Origin: Aurantimonas sp. 22II-16-19i
GTDB taxonomy: Bacteria > Pseudomonadota > Alphaproteobacteria > Rhizobiales > Rhizobiaceae
NCBI RefSeq assembly: GCF_002088275.1
Contig: NZ_AQQS01000011.1
Location: forward strand, 1 to 64,000
Length of the DNA stretch: 64,000 nt
Direction of reading: 5' to 3'
Numbering within the stretch: position 1 is the first letter of the stretch; the number at the start of each line of letters is the position of its first letter. The position numbers and the translations under genes were made by a program. The notes under the pieces are model-generated. The model was not told the origin of the DNA. It made no database searches and saw only the letters and a list, made by a program, of their open reading frames with translations. Below, piece by piece: positions 35,379-43,290 of this stretch.

Positions 35379-36632
35379 GTGAGGGGGATCGGGGGACGTC
35401 ATGGGAAACCACCGGAACAACAGACAGTTCGCGGCTTGAAGTTGCCAGTCCGCTCAATTGTTAAACGCGCTGTCTTGTTCGGCTTGATTTCGTGCGCTTC
35501 AGTTCTCATTCCGAGCGAGCAAGCGACGTTCCAGGAAAGAGCAGCGTCCGGACGCGGCGCGGCCGCTCTAGAGCAGCATTTAGAGAGGGTCGCCGCTTCC
35601 AAAGAAGCTGCAGGGGTTAGCCAGTCGCTCGACGGTTTAGGATCGGCAGGTAAAGAACGTTTAGAGGCTATTGACCGACATAAGATTAGCCCGGAAGCCG
35701 CATCTCTAACCATAACGGCAAGCGTTGCAGAAAGACCGCAACGCCTGCCTCGAGTTTCGATGGTTGAAGCCAGTAGAACCTCCTCCGGGAAGGGAGGCCG
35801 TGTTCTCGTCGCCGCGGATCATAGCCGCTCAAGTTCTCTCAACTTAATACGGCGTCAAGGCATTCTGCGGCCGGCACTCGGGACCGGAGACGAGCAAGTA
35901 CGCACGACGCTCGCCGGGCCAGAGTCGATCGAGGGTCGCGTCCGGACCGCCACGGTTTTTCGTTCAAGGTACTCCAATCTCCGATCACCCGAGGCTGGAG
36001 ACGGAGAAATCAATGCGCAGTTGCCTTCCAGCTCTAGTGAACGTGCAGCAGATGCCGCCGGTAAGAAGGACGAGCTCCTGACGCTTGCCTATGCGCCCGC
36101 AGTCAGACCGGAGCTTTCGCCTTTCGATCATGTTCTCGGTGAGCCGAAGAGGAGCTTCGTGCCGCCGCTCGGGCCGGAAGACCACTCCTGGGCCGCAACG
36201 CCACTGCCGGCCTCCGCCTTCGCAAAAGATGAGCAGACGTGCCTTGCCAATGGCCTCTACTTCGAGGCGCGCGGCGAAGAAGAAAGGGGTCAGGCCGCGG
36301 TCGCGCAGGTCATCCTCAACCGTGTCCGCAATCCAGCCTACCCCGATACCATCTGCGGTGTCGTCTATCAGAATCAGAGTTGGAAGAACCGTTGCCAGTT
36401 CTCTTTCGCGTGTGATGACATCGCGGATCGCATCACTGATCGCCGCGCCTATGAGACAGCCGAGCTTATCGGCCATAAGGTCACCAACGGAGAGATCTGG
36501 CTTCCGAGCGTCGGTTCCGCCACCAATTACCATGCAACCTATGTCAGCCCGCGGTGGGCCCAGGCTATGAAGCGCGTCGACAAGATCGGACGCCATATTT
36601 TTTATCGGACGTTCGGCGGTGGCTGGGATTGA
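35379..36632 (+). CDS. SleB-type cell wall hydrolase (Hydrolase_2), copy 2
   Basis: Peptidoglycan hydrolase of roughly 400 residues. A membrane anchor (KRAVLFGLISCASVLI) precedes a Ser/Ala/Arg-rich linker and the Hydrolase_2 domain: CLANGLYFEARGEEERGQAA with the catalytic Glu, NQSWKNRCQFSFACDD and KIGRHIFYRTFGGGWD. The start is uncertain: GTG 35379, TTG 35436 or GTG 35133 are in frame. The best ribosome site (GGGGGA) points to ATG 35401, which is one frame off and closes after 12 codons, so the 5' end may contain a frameshift. Confidence 0.85.
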   Translation: MRGIGGRHGKPPEQQTVRGLKLPVRSIVKRAVLFGLISCASVLIPSEQATFQERAASGRGAAALEQHLERVAASKEAAGVSQSLDGLGSAGKERLEAIDRHKISPEAASLTITASVAERPQRLPRVSMVEASRTSSGKGGRVLVAADHSRSSSLNLIRRQGILRPALGTGDEQVRTTLAGPESIEGRVRTATVFRSRYSNLRSPEAGDGEINAQLPSSSSERAADAAGKKDELLTLAYAPAVRPELSPFDHVLGEPKRSFVPPLGPEDHSWAATPLPASAFAKDEQTCLANGLYFEARGEEERGQAAVAQVILNRVRNPAYPDTICGVVYQNQSWKNRCQFSFACDDIADRITDRRAYETAELIGHKVTNGEIWLPSVGSATNYHATYVSPRWAQAMKRVDKIGRHIFYRTFGGGWD

Positions 36633-36741
36633 ATGGCGGCGCTTCGTTCAGTTTTGTTATTCCACGGCCGCTCGCGAGACTCACCTTTCAGGATAGCGAG
36701 GCAAATCTAGGCTGGCTCAACTCTCAGAAGGGTAGCATCAT

Positions 36742-37689
36742 ATGACATCTCTTGGCCTTCGTGGTTTCGCAGCCGCGGCGGTGATGGCAGGAATGATTGC
36801 GCCGGTGATGGCGCAAGTGCCGGCACCCGCCCCGTCCTCATCGCCCTCCGAACAGCATGCGCCGGAGAGCGACGATGCCGTGGTGGCGACGGTCAATGGT
36901 CAGCCGATCATGAGATCCGAGGTCTTGGAAGTGATCAGCGGCTTGCCGCCACAGTACCAGCAGGTGCCGATCGAGGTGCTGATACCCGAGATGGCCCAAC
37001 AGATCGCTGCCGTCCGGCTCGTTGCGGAGAAGGCTTATGAGGCCGGACTTCAGAGCGATCCAGAGGTGCAGGCGCGCATAAAAGAGGAGGAGCGCCGTGT
37101 TGTCGGGGACGTCTGGTTACAGCGCGAACTGGATCGTCGCATGAGCGACCAGGCATTCCAGGAGGCCTTCGCGGACTATCTCGCAAACAATCCACCACAG
37201 GAGCAGGTGAAGGCACGCCACATACTGGTGGAGAGCGAGGACAAGGCCAGAGAGCTTATCGAGCAGCTCACGAATGGAGCTGAGTTCGAGGATCTGGCCA
37301 ACGCAAATACGACAGATCCGTCTGGAAAGCAGGTGGGCGGTGATCTCGGATGGTTTGCACAAGGGCAGATGGTGCCCGCCTTTGATGAGGCTGCGTTCGA
37401 ATTAGACGCCGGGGAATTTACGATAGAGCCGGTCAAGACGCCGTTCGGATGGCATGTAATCTTGGTTGAGGAGAGGCGAATCCCTCCGCAGCCGACTTTG
37501 CAGGAGATAAAGCCGCAGCTTCATGAACAACTTGTTCAAACCCTTGTGCCGCAGATTATGGCCGAGGTGAAGCAAGGGGCGGACATTCAGATGATGGATG
37601 TGAAAGGCGAGATGCCGAGTTCTCGCGAGGCAGCACCGGCAGACCTGATTTTCGGCACCGTGGTCGATAAACCGGAATCGCAGCAATGA
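36742..37689 (+). CDS. Periplasmic parvulin-type peptidyl-prolyl isomerase (PpiC/PrsA-like)
   Basis: Exported foldase of 315 residues. Signal peptide to about residue 25 (VMAQVPAPAP), a Pro/Ser linker, a SurA-like N-terminal helical region starting AVVATVNGQPIMRSEVLEVI, and a parvulin domain at about 155-250: QVKARHILVESEDKARELI, GGDLGWFAQGQMVPAF and PFGWHVILVEERR. It assists folding of outer-membrane or secreted proteins. AAGGG precedes the ATG. It follows the cell wall hydrolase gene on the same strand after 109 nt. Confidence 0.92.
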   Translation: MTSLGLRGFAAAAVMAGMIAPVMAQVPAPAPSSSPSEQHAPESDDAVVATVNGQPIMRSEVLEVISGLPPQYQQVPIEVLIPEMAQQIAAVRLVAEKAYEAGLQSDPEVQARIKEEERRVVGDVWLQRELDRRMSDQAFQEAFADYLANNPPQEQVKARHILVESEDKARELIEQLTNGAEFEDLANANTTDPSGKQVGGDLGWFAQGQMVPAFDEAAFELDAGEFTIEPVKTPFGWHVILVEERRIPPQPTLQEIKPQLHEQLVQTLVPQIMAEVKQGADIQMMDVKGEMPSSREAAPADLIFGTVVDKPESQQ

Positions 37690-37835
37690 TAGGCAGAGAA
37701 GGCGCAACCTCGCGCCGGGGTGCAGCCACGTCGTAGGACCGATCAGTTACCCCAGGAGACACTGGAAATTGAGGCGAAGGCTATGCTCATCGAAAATGGC
37801 GTCGTCTGTCGTGGGCTGATGCGGGATCCACGCGT

Positions 37836-38390
37836 TCACCGCACTACCACCACCTCGGCTCCGACGCTGACGCGGTCATAAAGGTCGATGACGTGGTCGT
37901 TGATCATGCGGATGCAGCCGTTCGAGACCGCCTTGCCGATCGATGACGGCTCGTTGGTCCCGTGAATCCGGTAGAAGGTATCCTGGCCGTTACGGTAGAG
38001 GTAAAGGGCCCGGGCGCCGAGCGGATTTCCCGGGCCGCCCTTCAAGCCGCCAGCGTATCTCGCGTACTTTCCCGGCTCGCGCTTGATCATGTTCGGGGTC
38101 GGCGTCCATCGCGGCCATTCAGCCTTGCGTCCGACAATGGCATCGCCGGAAAAGCGCAATCCCGCCCGGCCGACGCCGATCCCGTAGCGCCGGGCAAAGC
38201 CGCCTTCTTTCACCAGGTAAAGGAACCTTGCACCGGGGTCCACCACGATGGTGGCGGGTCGATAGCCGGAAAAGGGTACGCGCTGGGGCAGGAATTGCGG
38301 ATCGAGCTGGAACTCGCCGTGCGCGCCGGCCTCGGTGGCGAGGACCATCCATGCGGCCACGCCGGCCAGAAGCTGCCGCCGATCGATCAT
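37836..38390 (-). CDS. L,D-transpeptidase (YkuD)
   Basis: 184 residues with a signal peptide (LLAGVAAWMVLATEAGAHG). The YkuD domain shows FLYLVKEGGFARRYGIGVGR, WPRWTPTPNMIKREP and the catalytic HGTN (His143) ... SNGCIRM (Cys159). Very similar to the domain of the protein at 25726-26502, without that protein's lipobox linker. GGGAGAG upstream supports ATG 38390. It is convergent with the parvulin gene. Confidence 0.93.
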   Translation of the reverse strand: MIDRRQLLAGVAAWMVLATEAGAHGEFQLDPQFLPQRVPFSGYRPATIVVDPGARFLYLVKEGGFARRYGIGVGRAGLRFSGDAIVGRKAEWPRWTPTPNMIKREPGKYARYAGGLKGGPGNPLGARALYLYRNGQDTFYRIHGTNEPSSIGKAVSNGCIRMINDHVIDLYDRVSVGAEVVVVR

Positions 38391-38798
38391 CTGCTGCTCT
38401 CCCTCAAGTCAACATCCATGACGAATGAAGCAGATCACCATAGCGGCGGTAAATCTTCCGTTGCCATCGATGCGGCGAGGTTCAGGGATAGGGGCTTTCA
38501 TCTGCCAGGATTGAACGATGTGACTGAAAACATCGGTCGAATGCCCTCACCAGCGTTGGCCTTGCGCCACTAACCTGAGGGTGGAGCGGCCCTCTCATAA
38601 TCCTCACTTCTGCGCTTCTGCCAGCCTTTGGGTGTTCCTCGGGCGGGATTTCGACAGCGCGTCAGCTTCGATTTGAACACAGCCGCTCAGGGTTGAATTG
38701 CGCGCTCCGCGGAATAGGGACTGTCGGGTTTACAACTTTGGTTCCCCGCCCCGCGTCAAGCGCTAGGATTTGGACCAGCCCCTGCGCGATGAGATCGG
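38391..38798. other. Gene-free stretch of about 400 bases
   Basis: Between the transpeptidase start and the end of the BTLCP gene. No frame here has a ribosome binding site and plausible protein. The transpeptidase promoter must lie in the first part. I see no repeat or strong hairpin. Confidence 0.4.
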
Positions 38799-39404
38799 TC
38801 AGCGAATGCTGCCTACGAGGATGTCGCGGTCATCGGCAATGGCGACCCATTTTCCCGCGTCCCGCTCCGACTGCCGCTTGAGATAAAGGTAATCCGTCTC
38901 GTTCCAGGCAAGAATACGCTCATCCAGATTGTCGAGCACGAAGTCGCCTTGATCGGTCCGTACGGTCAGCACGGCGTGTCCGGCGCCGTTGCGCTGACGC
39001 AGGACGGTGATCAGGAGCGCCGAGCGCGGAACCCCGGCGCGCTGGAGCATATACTGCTTCAGGAGCGCATAGTCTTCGCAATCGCCTTCGGTCGTGGGGT
39101 AGGACCAAAGCTCAGGGACGCCAAACATCTCCTCGTCGGTTCGCGGGAGGATAGCCGCGTTGACGGAGCTGTTCACCTCGACCATCTGCTCCCAAACTTC
39201 CGCAGTCAGCTCCGGGGTGGCTGCCGGTGCATTCGGCTGGCACTCCGTCGGATACTGCTGGCAGAATTCATAGTGGCCGACGGGTTGAGATGTCGTGCCG
39301 GTTGTGGGCATCCACGAAGGATTCGCCGCCGCATTGGTGCAGGAAAGAATAACGGCAAAAAGCCCGAGTGTGAGATTGGTAACCAGCTTAGAACGCGTTA
39401 GCAT
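38799..39404 (-). CDS. Bacterial transglutaminase-like cysteine peptidase (BTLCP, DUF920)
   Basis: Exported protein of 201 residues; signal peptide to about residue 28. The catalytic triad of PF06035 is complete: Cys109 in EGDCEDYALLKQYM, His143 in GAGHAVLTVRTD and Asp158 in FVLDNLDERI. In other bacteria BTLCP/LapG proteins cleave surface adhesins or process periplasmic proteins. GGAGA precedes the ATG at 39404. No LapD partner is visible, so the target is unknown. Confidence 0.9.
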   Translation of the reverse strand: MLTRSKLVTNLTLGLFAVILSCTNAAANPSWMPTTGTTSQPVGHYEFCQQYPTECQPNAPAATPELTAEVWEQMVEVNSSVNAAILPRTDEEMFGVPELWSYPTTEGDCEDYALLKQYMLQRAGVPRSALLITVLRQRNGAGHAVLTVRTDQGDFVLDNLDERILAWNETDYLYLKRQSERDAGKWVAIADDRDILVGSIR

Positions 39405-39820
39405 CTTCGTCTCCTCGTCTATGAGGAGAAGAATGACACGCCGGCTTTACTCTCGATCCAAACTCGGCACTCCAATTTAGCTCAATTTCGAACGAATGTT
39501 TTCAGAAATTCCCGGCTGGAGAGCGCACTTACAATATGAAGGTCGTCTTCAATCTCCCGAGAAGGCCTTTTGCCGCTCCAATTCTTCGATCATGCCGACA
39601 TGGATAGACGGTCAGCAGGAAGCATCGTCCCTCGCTCGATATGTCCAAAACTAAGGCCGAAACTATTGCCCCGTTGAGGAAGTCGGCAACGAGCACAGGT
39701 TCCGGTGAGCCGATCGTGTAGAACGATCTGCTGTCGCGTTCTAGGGGCTGAAGTCGCGGTTTCCCTCCTAGCGAACCGCGGCGCCATGGGAGCGTTCCCA
39801 GTACTGAGGGAGTTGAGCGT
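39405..39820. other. Gene-free stretch of about 415 bases
   Basis: A 103-codon frame at 39529-39840 on the minus strand overlaps the methyltransferase start and has no recognisable features, so I do not call it. The region should contain divergent promoters for the BTLCP and methyltransferase genes. Confidence 0.4.
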
Positions 39821-40498
39821 GTGGCCATCCTGAACAGCAATGAGGTGCGGCGTCTCTACGATGAGCAGGCCGGTGCATACGACGCCAGTCTCGCCCTGTT
39901 CCGGCTATCGGGGCTACGCCGCTGGCGCGCATCGCTCATCAATGCGCTTGAGCTGTCGCCGGGCGACACCGTCGTTGATCTATGCTGCGGGACGGGGGAG
40001 AACCTGCTCCAGCTCGCTCGGGCGGTGGGGAGCGGTGGCCGTGTTGTCGGTGTGGATCTGTCCGCAGCGATGCTGGAGCGAGCGCGGGAGAAGGTCGCGC
40101 AAGCGGATTTTTGCCACGTCGAGCTGATAGAAGCGGACGTGGCCACGTTCGATCTGCCGCCCAGAACGCGCTCGGCGCTCTCGACCTTTGGCCTGGAGAT
40201 GGTGCCGGAATATGAGCGGGTAATCGCCCGGACGGCGCATCGACTGCCTGTCGGCGGACGGCTCGGCTTGATCGGCCTCAAGCACCCGCAAGGCTGGCCA
40301 GACTGGCTGATCAATGTTGGTGTACGGCTAACCCGACGCTTCGGCGTTAGTCGCGATTATGAGCGATTCCGGCCGTGGGAGGCGGCGCGACAACACATGG
40401 CGGTTATCCGTCTCGAACGACGGTTGCTCGGCGCTGGTTACCTCTGCGTAGCGGAGAAGAGGGCGTCCGCTTGTGAGGTCGCGCGCGATCGCGCCTAA
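39821..40498 (+). CDS. Class I SAM-dependent methyltransferase
   Basis: 225 residues, GTG start. Motif I VVDLCCGTGENLLQLARAVG (51-60 for the glycine loop) and the acidic residue in GVDLSAAMLERARE define the S-adenosylmethionine pocket; SALSTFGLEMVPEYE follows. It resembles UbiE-like small-molecule or lipid methyltransferases, with a substrate that cannot be read from sequence. The C-terminus ends RDRA and the next frame starts within it. Confidence 0.82.
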   Translation: MAILNSNEVRRLYDEQAGAYDASLALFRLSGLRRWRASLINALELSPGDTVVDLCCGTGENLLQLARAVGSGGRVVGVDLSAAMLERAREKVAQADFCHVELIEADVATFDLPPRTRSALSTFGLEMVPEYERVIARTAHRLPVGGRLGLIGLKHPQGWPDWLINVGVRLTRRFGVSRDYERFRPWEAARQHMAVIRLERRLLGAGYLCVAEKRASACEVARDRA

Positions 40499-41087
40499 TG
40501 ACTGCCGTGGGTGCGGATTTCCGCCCTCCTGCGACCTCTCGCTGTCGCAAAAATCCCACGTTTCGAATGTCGCAAAGTCGGTTTGGGTGTCCGAAAAGGA
40601 GCCGTTCGGCCAATATCTCGTCGATGACGAAGGCAAGAGCCTTTACATGCTCGAGACCGACACGCAGGCTACCGGCAGCACCGAAGCAGTCAGCGTCTGC
40701 TCCGGCGAGTGCGTCGAGGAGTGGCCGCTCCTGACCACAACGGGCGAACCAGAAGCTGGCGATGGGGTTGACGCCTCCATGCTGGGAACGATCGCGCGTG
40801 ACGACGGCACGATGCAGGTCACCTATAGCGGCTGGCCCCTCTATTACTACCACGACGATCAGACGTCCGGCGGCACCGGGGGTCAGGACGTTCATGATGA
40901 TTGGGGCGGCTGGTATCTCCTCGCGCCATCGGGCGAGCCGATCGAAGGCGCGAGGCTGAGCGTAGACCGTCAGAGCACGAGCACGCCTGTCTGCTTCGCC
41001 TTCATCTCCGGCTCAACGTGGATGGTGATCGTGCTGTCCTCAATCTCGTTCTTCAGCGCCTCTTCGATCCGATCGCAAATGTCGTGA
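40473..41087 (+). CDS. COG4315-type repeat protein (Secreted_15), probably a 5'-truncated remnant
   Basis: Contains two units of the Yx(F/Y/W)xxD-type repeat found in predicted lipoproteins: FGQYLVDDEGKSLYMLETDT with SVCSGECVEEWPLL, then YSGWPLYYYHDDQTSGGT and WYLLAPSGEPIEG. No signal peptide or lipobox precedes it; the frame opens at a GTG inside the methyltransferase gene. Beyond about 40960 it reads antisense through the CDF gene, so the last ~40 residues are run-on. I suspect the natural N-terminus and stop were both lost. Confidence 0.55.
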   Translation: MRSRAIAPNDCRGCGFPPSCDLSLSQKSHVSNVAKSVWVSEKEPFGQYLVDDEGKSLYMLETDTQATGSTEAVSVCSGECVEEWPLLTTTGEPEAGDGVDASMLGTIARDDGTMQVTYSGWPLYYYHDDQTSGGTGGQDVHDDWGGWYLLAPSGEPIEGARLSVDRQSTSTPVCFAFISGSTWMVIVLSSISFFSASSIRSQMS

Positions 41088-41857
41088 GCCTCGGCCACGT
41101 TCATGGTGCCTGGAACCACCAGATGGAACTCGATGAAGGTCCGTCGGCCCGCGTGGCGCGTGCGCAGGTCGTGGGCCTCGAGCGCACCATCGGCGTGGTT
41201 TGAGATCAGCGCGCGAATGCGATCGAGCATGTCCGGCGGGGCCGCCTCGTCCATGAGGCCGCCCACCGACTCGCGCACCAGTCCCCAACCCGACCATAGG
41301 ATGTTTAGGGCTACAAGAGCGGCAAGCAGCGGGTCGAGGACCAGCCATCCGGTGAGGCCGACCAGCGCCACGCCGATGAGGACCCCACCCGAGGTGACGA
41401 CGTCCGTGAAAAGGTGCTTGCCGTCAGCGATAAGCGCCGGCGAGCGCCAGCGCCGCCCATTGCGGATCAGCAGCCACGACCAGGCACCGTTGAGGAGGGA
41501 GGCAAGGCCGTTGATCGCCAAGCCCGTTGTCGGCGCGTCGATCGGCTGGGGATCGAGGAATCCGAAATAGGCCTCCCGCAGAATGGCGAGGGCCGCGATC
41601 ACGATCAGGACGCCCTCGATCACGGAGGAGAAATATTCGGCCTTGCTGTGCCCGTAGGGATGATTGGCGTCGGCAGGAATGGAGCTGACGCGCAGCGCCA
41701 TCACCGCCGCGCAGGCCGCGGCGATGTTGATGATGCTCTCCAACGCGTCGGAGAAGAGGGCTACGCTTCCCGTCAGCCAATAGGCGAGGAATTTCAGGCC
41801 GAGCACCACGCAGCCGACGGCGACGCTGCCCAGAGCAAGCTTCACTGTTCTATCCAA
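40970..41857 (-). CDS. CDF family divalent cation efflux transporter, FieF-like
   Basis: 295 residues with six membrane helices. The TM2 site reads ALFSDALESIINIAA and the TM5 site IADGKHLFTDVVTSGG, close to the FieF/Zn-Fe CDF class but with Glu in the first motif. The cytoplasmic domain shows ALEAHDLRTRHAGRRTFIEF with the conserved His. No His-rich linker. It is convergent with the COG4315 remnant and lies downstream of the alpha/beta hydrolase on the same strand. Confidence 0.9.
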   Translation of the reverse strand: MDRTVKLALGSVAVGCVVLGLKFLAYWLTGSVALFSDALESIINIAAACAAVMALRVSSIPADANHPYGHSKAEYFSSVIEGVLIVIAALAILREAYFGFLDPQPIDAPTTGLAINGLASLLNGAWSWLLIRNGRRWRSPALIADGKHLFTDVVTSGGVLIGVALVGLTGWLVLDPLLAALVALNILWSGWGLVRESVGGLMDEAAPPDMLDRIRALISNHADGALEAHDLRTRHAGRRTFIEFHLVVPGTMNVAEAHDICDRIEEALKNEIEDSTITIHVEPEMKAKQTGVLVL

Positions 41858-41998
41858 CTGGCATCCTCGAACGGCAGGCAGGCCCGACCGCCCCTTGCGG
41901 GTCGGGCGAGCGGAATGAGCGAAGGTGGTTGGCCGACCTGGCCCGACGCAGATGAACGGCCGCGACCGGGCTTTGAGCCGGGGCTATCCCTTCCGGCA

Positions 41999-42919
41999 TC
42001 AACGAGCAACATCAGAACGGGGCGGACCTGCCTCTTCTGGCCGAGCATCCGGCGAGAGGAATGCCCCAACAGCGGCCGCCATCTCGTCCGGATACTCTTC
42101 ATGTACCGACAGCTTGCCGTTCGAGAGCACGATGGAGCTGACGTTCGGCAGCTTTGCCAGCGCCTCGATCTCCGCCTTCGATTTGCGCGGCGTGTTTGCG
42201 CCGTAGATGACGAGAAGCGGGTCGGACACGCGCTCGGCCGCTTCCAGGAAGCCTTCCCGGCTCGGAAAGGGATCGAGGAGCCCGGTGACGAAGCGGATGG
42301 AGGCGTGCCGGGCACCGGGGGCCTCGACGACGGCCAGTTTCTCGATCATGCGCTCGCGCGTCATCCAGGCCGGATCGGCATAGACATGGCCCCGCAACAT
42401 CATGCCGATGACAGGGCGGTTCACATTCAGCCGGTAAAGAAGAGCGCCGAGCACAGGCCGATCGCCGGCTCGCGCGATCCTGGCGAAGGCGGGATGATGT
42501 CTTCCCGTCATCGTCGGCAGCGGACCCCGCCACGTCGGAGCGATCAGGCAGAGCCGGCCCGCGGCTCCCGGCGATGCCGCGGCTTCAGCCAGGAGATAGC
42601 CCGCGGCATGTCCCGCCGCGATCGTGGCATGAGGGTGAGGAACCAATTCGGCCAGGACATGCGCGAGGAATGCCCGGTAGGCGTCCGGCTCCCAAGCGAC
42701 GGTGGGCCGCGGCCGATCACCGAAGCCGGGCCAGTCGAGCGACACCGTCGTGAAAGCTTCGGCGAGCCGTTCTTGAAGGGGCCGCATCTCGTGCCGGGTC
42801 GAGATCGAGCTGAGTGCCGGCAGCATCAGGAGGGTCGGCCCGGTGCCGAGCCGATCCACTCCGAGGCGGAGGGTTTTGCCCAGCCAATTCCACGTGATCT
42901 CATCCTGACGCTGCGCCAT
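41999..42919 (-). CDS. Alpha/beta hydrolase-fold protein lacking the nucleophile Ser
   Basis: 306 residues from ATG 42919. Typical fold elements: TLLMLPALSSISTRHEMRPL, VSLDWPGFGDRPRP and the C-terminal His in SNGKLSVHEEYPDEM, with a possible acidic residue in VIYGANTPRKSKAE. The nucleophile elbow is GHAAG at 103-107, with Ala105 where Ser, Cys or Asp is required (codons GGA CAT GCC GCG GGC). As sequenced it should be catalytically dead or use another residue. It is divergent from dmeR, 79 nt apart, with the operator in between. Confidence 0.82.
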   Translation of the reverse strand: MAQRQDEITWNWLGKTLRLGVDRLGTGPTLLMLPALSSISTRHEMRPLQERLAEAFTTVSLDWPGFGDRPRPTVAWEPDAYRAFLAHVLAELVPHPHATIAAGHAAGYLLAEAAASPGAAGRLCLIAPTWRGPLPTMTGRHHPAFARIARAGDRPVLGALLYRLNVNRPVIGMMLRGHVYADPAWMTRERMIEKLAVVEAPGARHASIRFVTGLLDPFPSREGFLEAAERVSDPLLVIYGANTPRKSKAEIEALAKLPNVSSIVLSNGKLSVHEEYPDEMAAAVGAFLSPDARPEEAGPPRSDVAR

Positions 42920-42955
42920 GGCCACAAACCTTGAACTTGCAATTCCTGAACGCCT

Positions 42956-42978
42956 AATATACCCCTCTACCCTATATT
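42956..42978. promoter_or_regulatory. DmeR/RcnR-type operator between the hydrolase and dmeR
   Basis: A 23-bp site with inverted AT arms AATATA (42956-42961) and TATATT (42973-42978) flanking CCCC and CCC tracts. RcnR-family proteins recognise G/C-tracts bordered by AT-rich inverted repeats. It sits 20 bp before dmeR and could act on both divergent genes. Confidence 0.72.
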
Positions 42979-42998
42979 CCAACACGGCAGAGACACCG

Positions 42999-43277
42999 AT
43001 GGCGCATACAATCCGCGAAAAGACCAAGCTCCTGGCCCGCGTCCGCCGCATCCGAGGTCAGGTTGAAGCGGTCGAGCGCGCGCTGGAAGCTGAGATCGGT
43101 TGCGCCGACGTTCTCCAGCTCATCGCCTCCGTTCGCGGTGCAGTGAACGGGCTCACCGCCGAGGTGATGGAAGATCACATCCGCTTCCATGTGGTCGATC
43201 CGGCCCACGAGCCCGATCCCGAGCGGGCTCGCGGCGCGGCCGAGCTGATCGATGTCGTGCGCACCTACTTAAAGTGA
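42999..43277 (+). CDS. dmeR: Ni/Co-responsive repressor of the RcnR/FrmR family (DmeR)
   Basis: Ninety-two-residue all-helical DNA-binding repressor. The Ni/Co ligand set of RcnR is exactly placed: His3, Cys35, His60 and His64 (MAHTIREKTK, EIGCADVLQ, EDHIRFH). I use ATG 42999, since His3 must follow the start; the frame from 42918 would bury it and overlap the operator. The next gene, 13 nt downstream, is dmeF. Binding of Ni or Co is expected to release the operator at 42956-42978. Confidence 0.92.
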   Translation: MAHTIREKTKLLARVRRIRGQVEAVERALEAEIGCADVLQLIASVRGAVNGLTAEVMEDHIRFHVVDPAHEPDPERARGAAELIDVVRTYLK

Positions 43278-43290
43278 ACCGGAGACGATA

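Noticed and set aside
39529-39840. 103-codon minus-strand frame
   Set aside because: Overlaps the methyltransferase start and shows no recognisable domain or signal.
41414-42934. 506-codon frame on the plus strand
   Set aside because: It is antisense to the CDF and alpha/beta hydrolase genes; composition is that of a GC-rich shadow frame with no domain.
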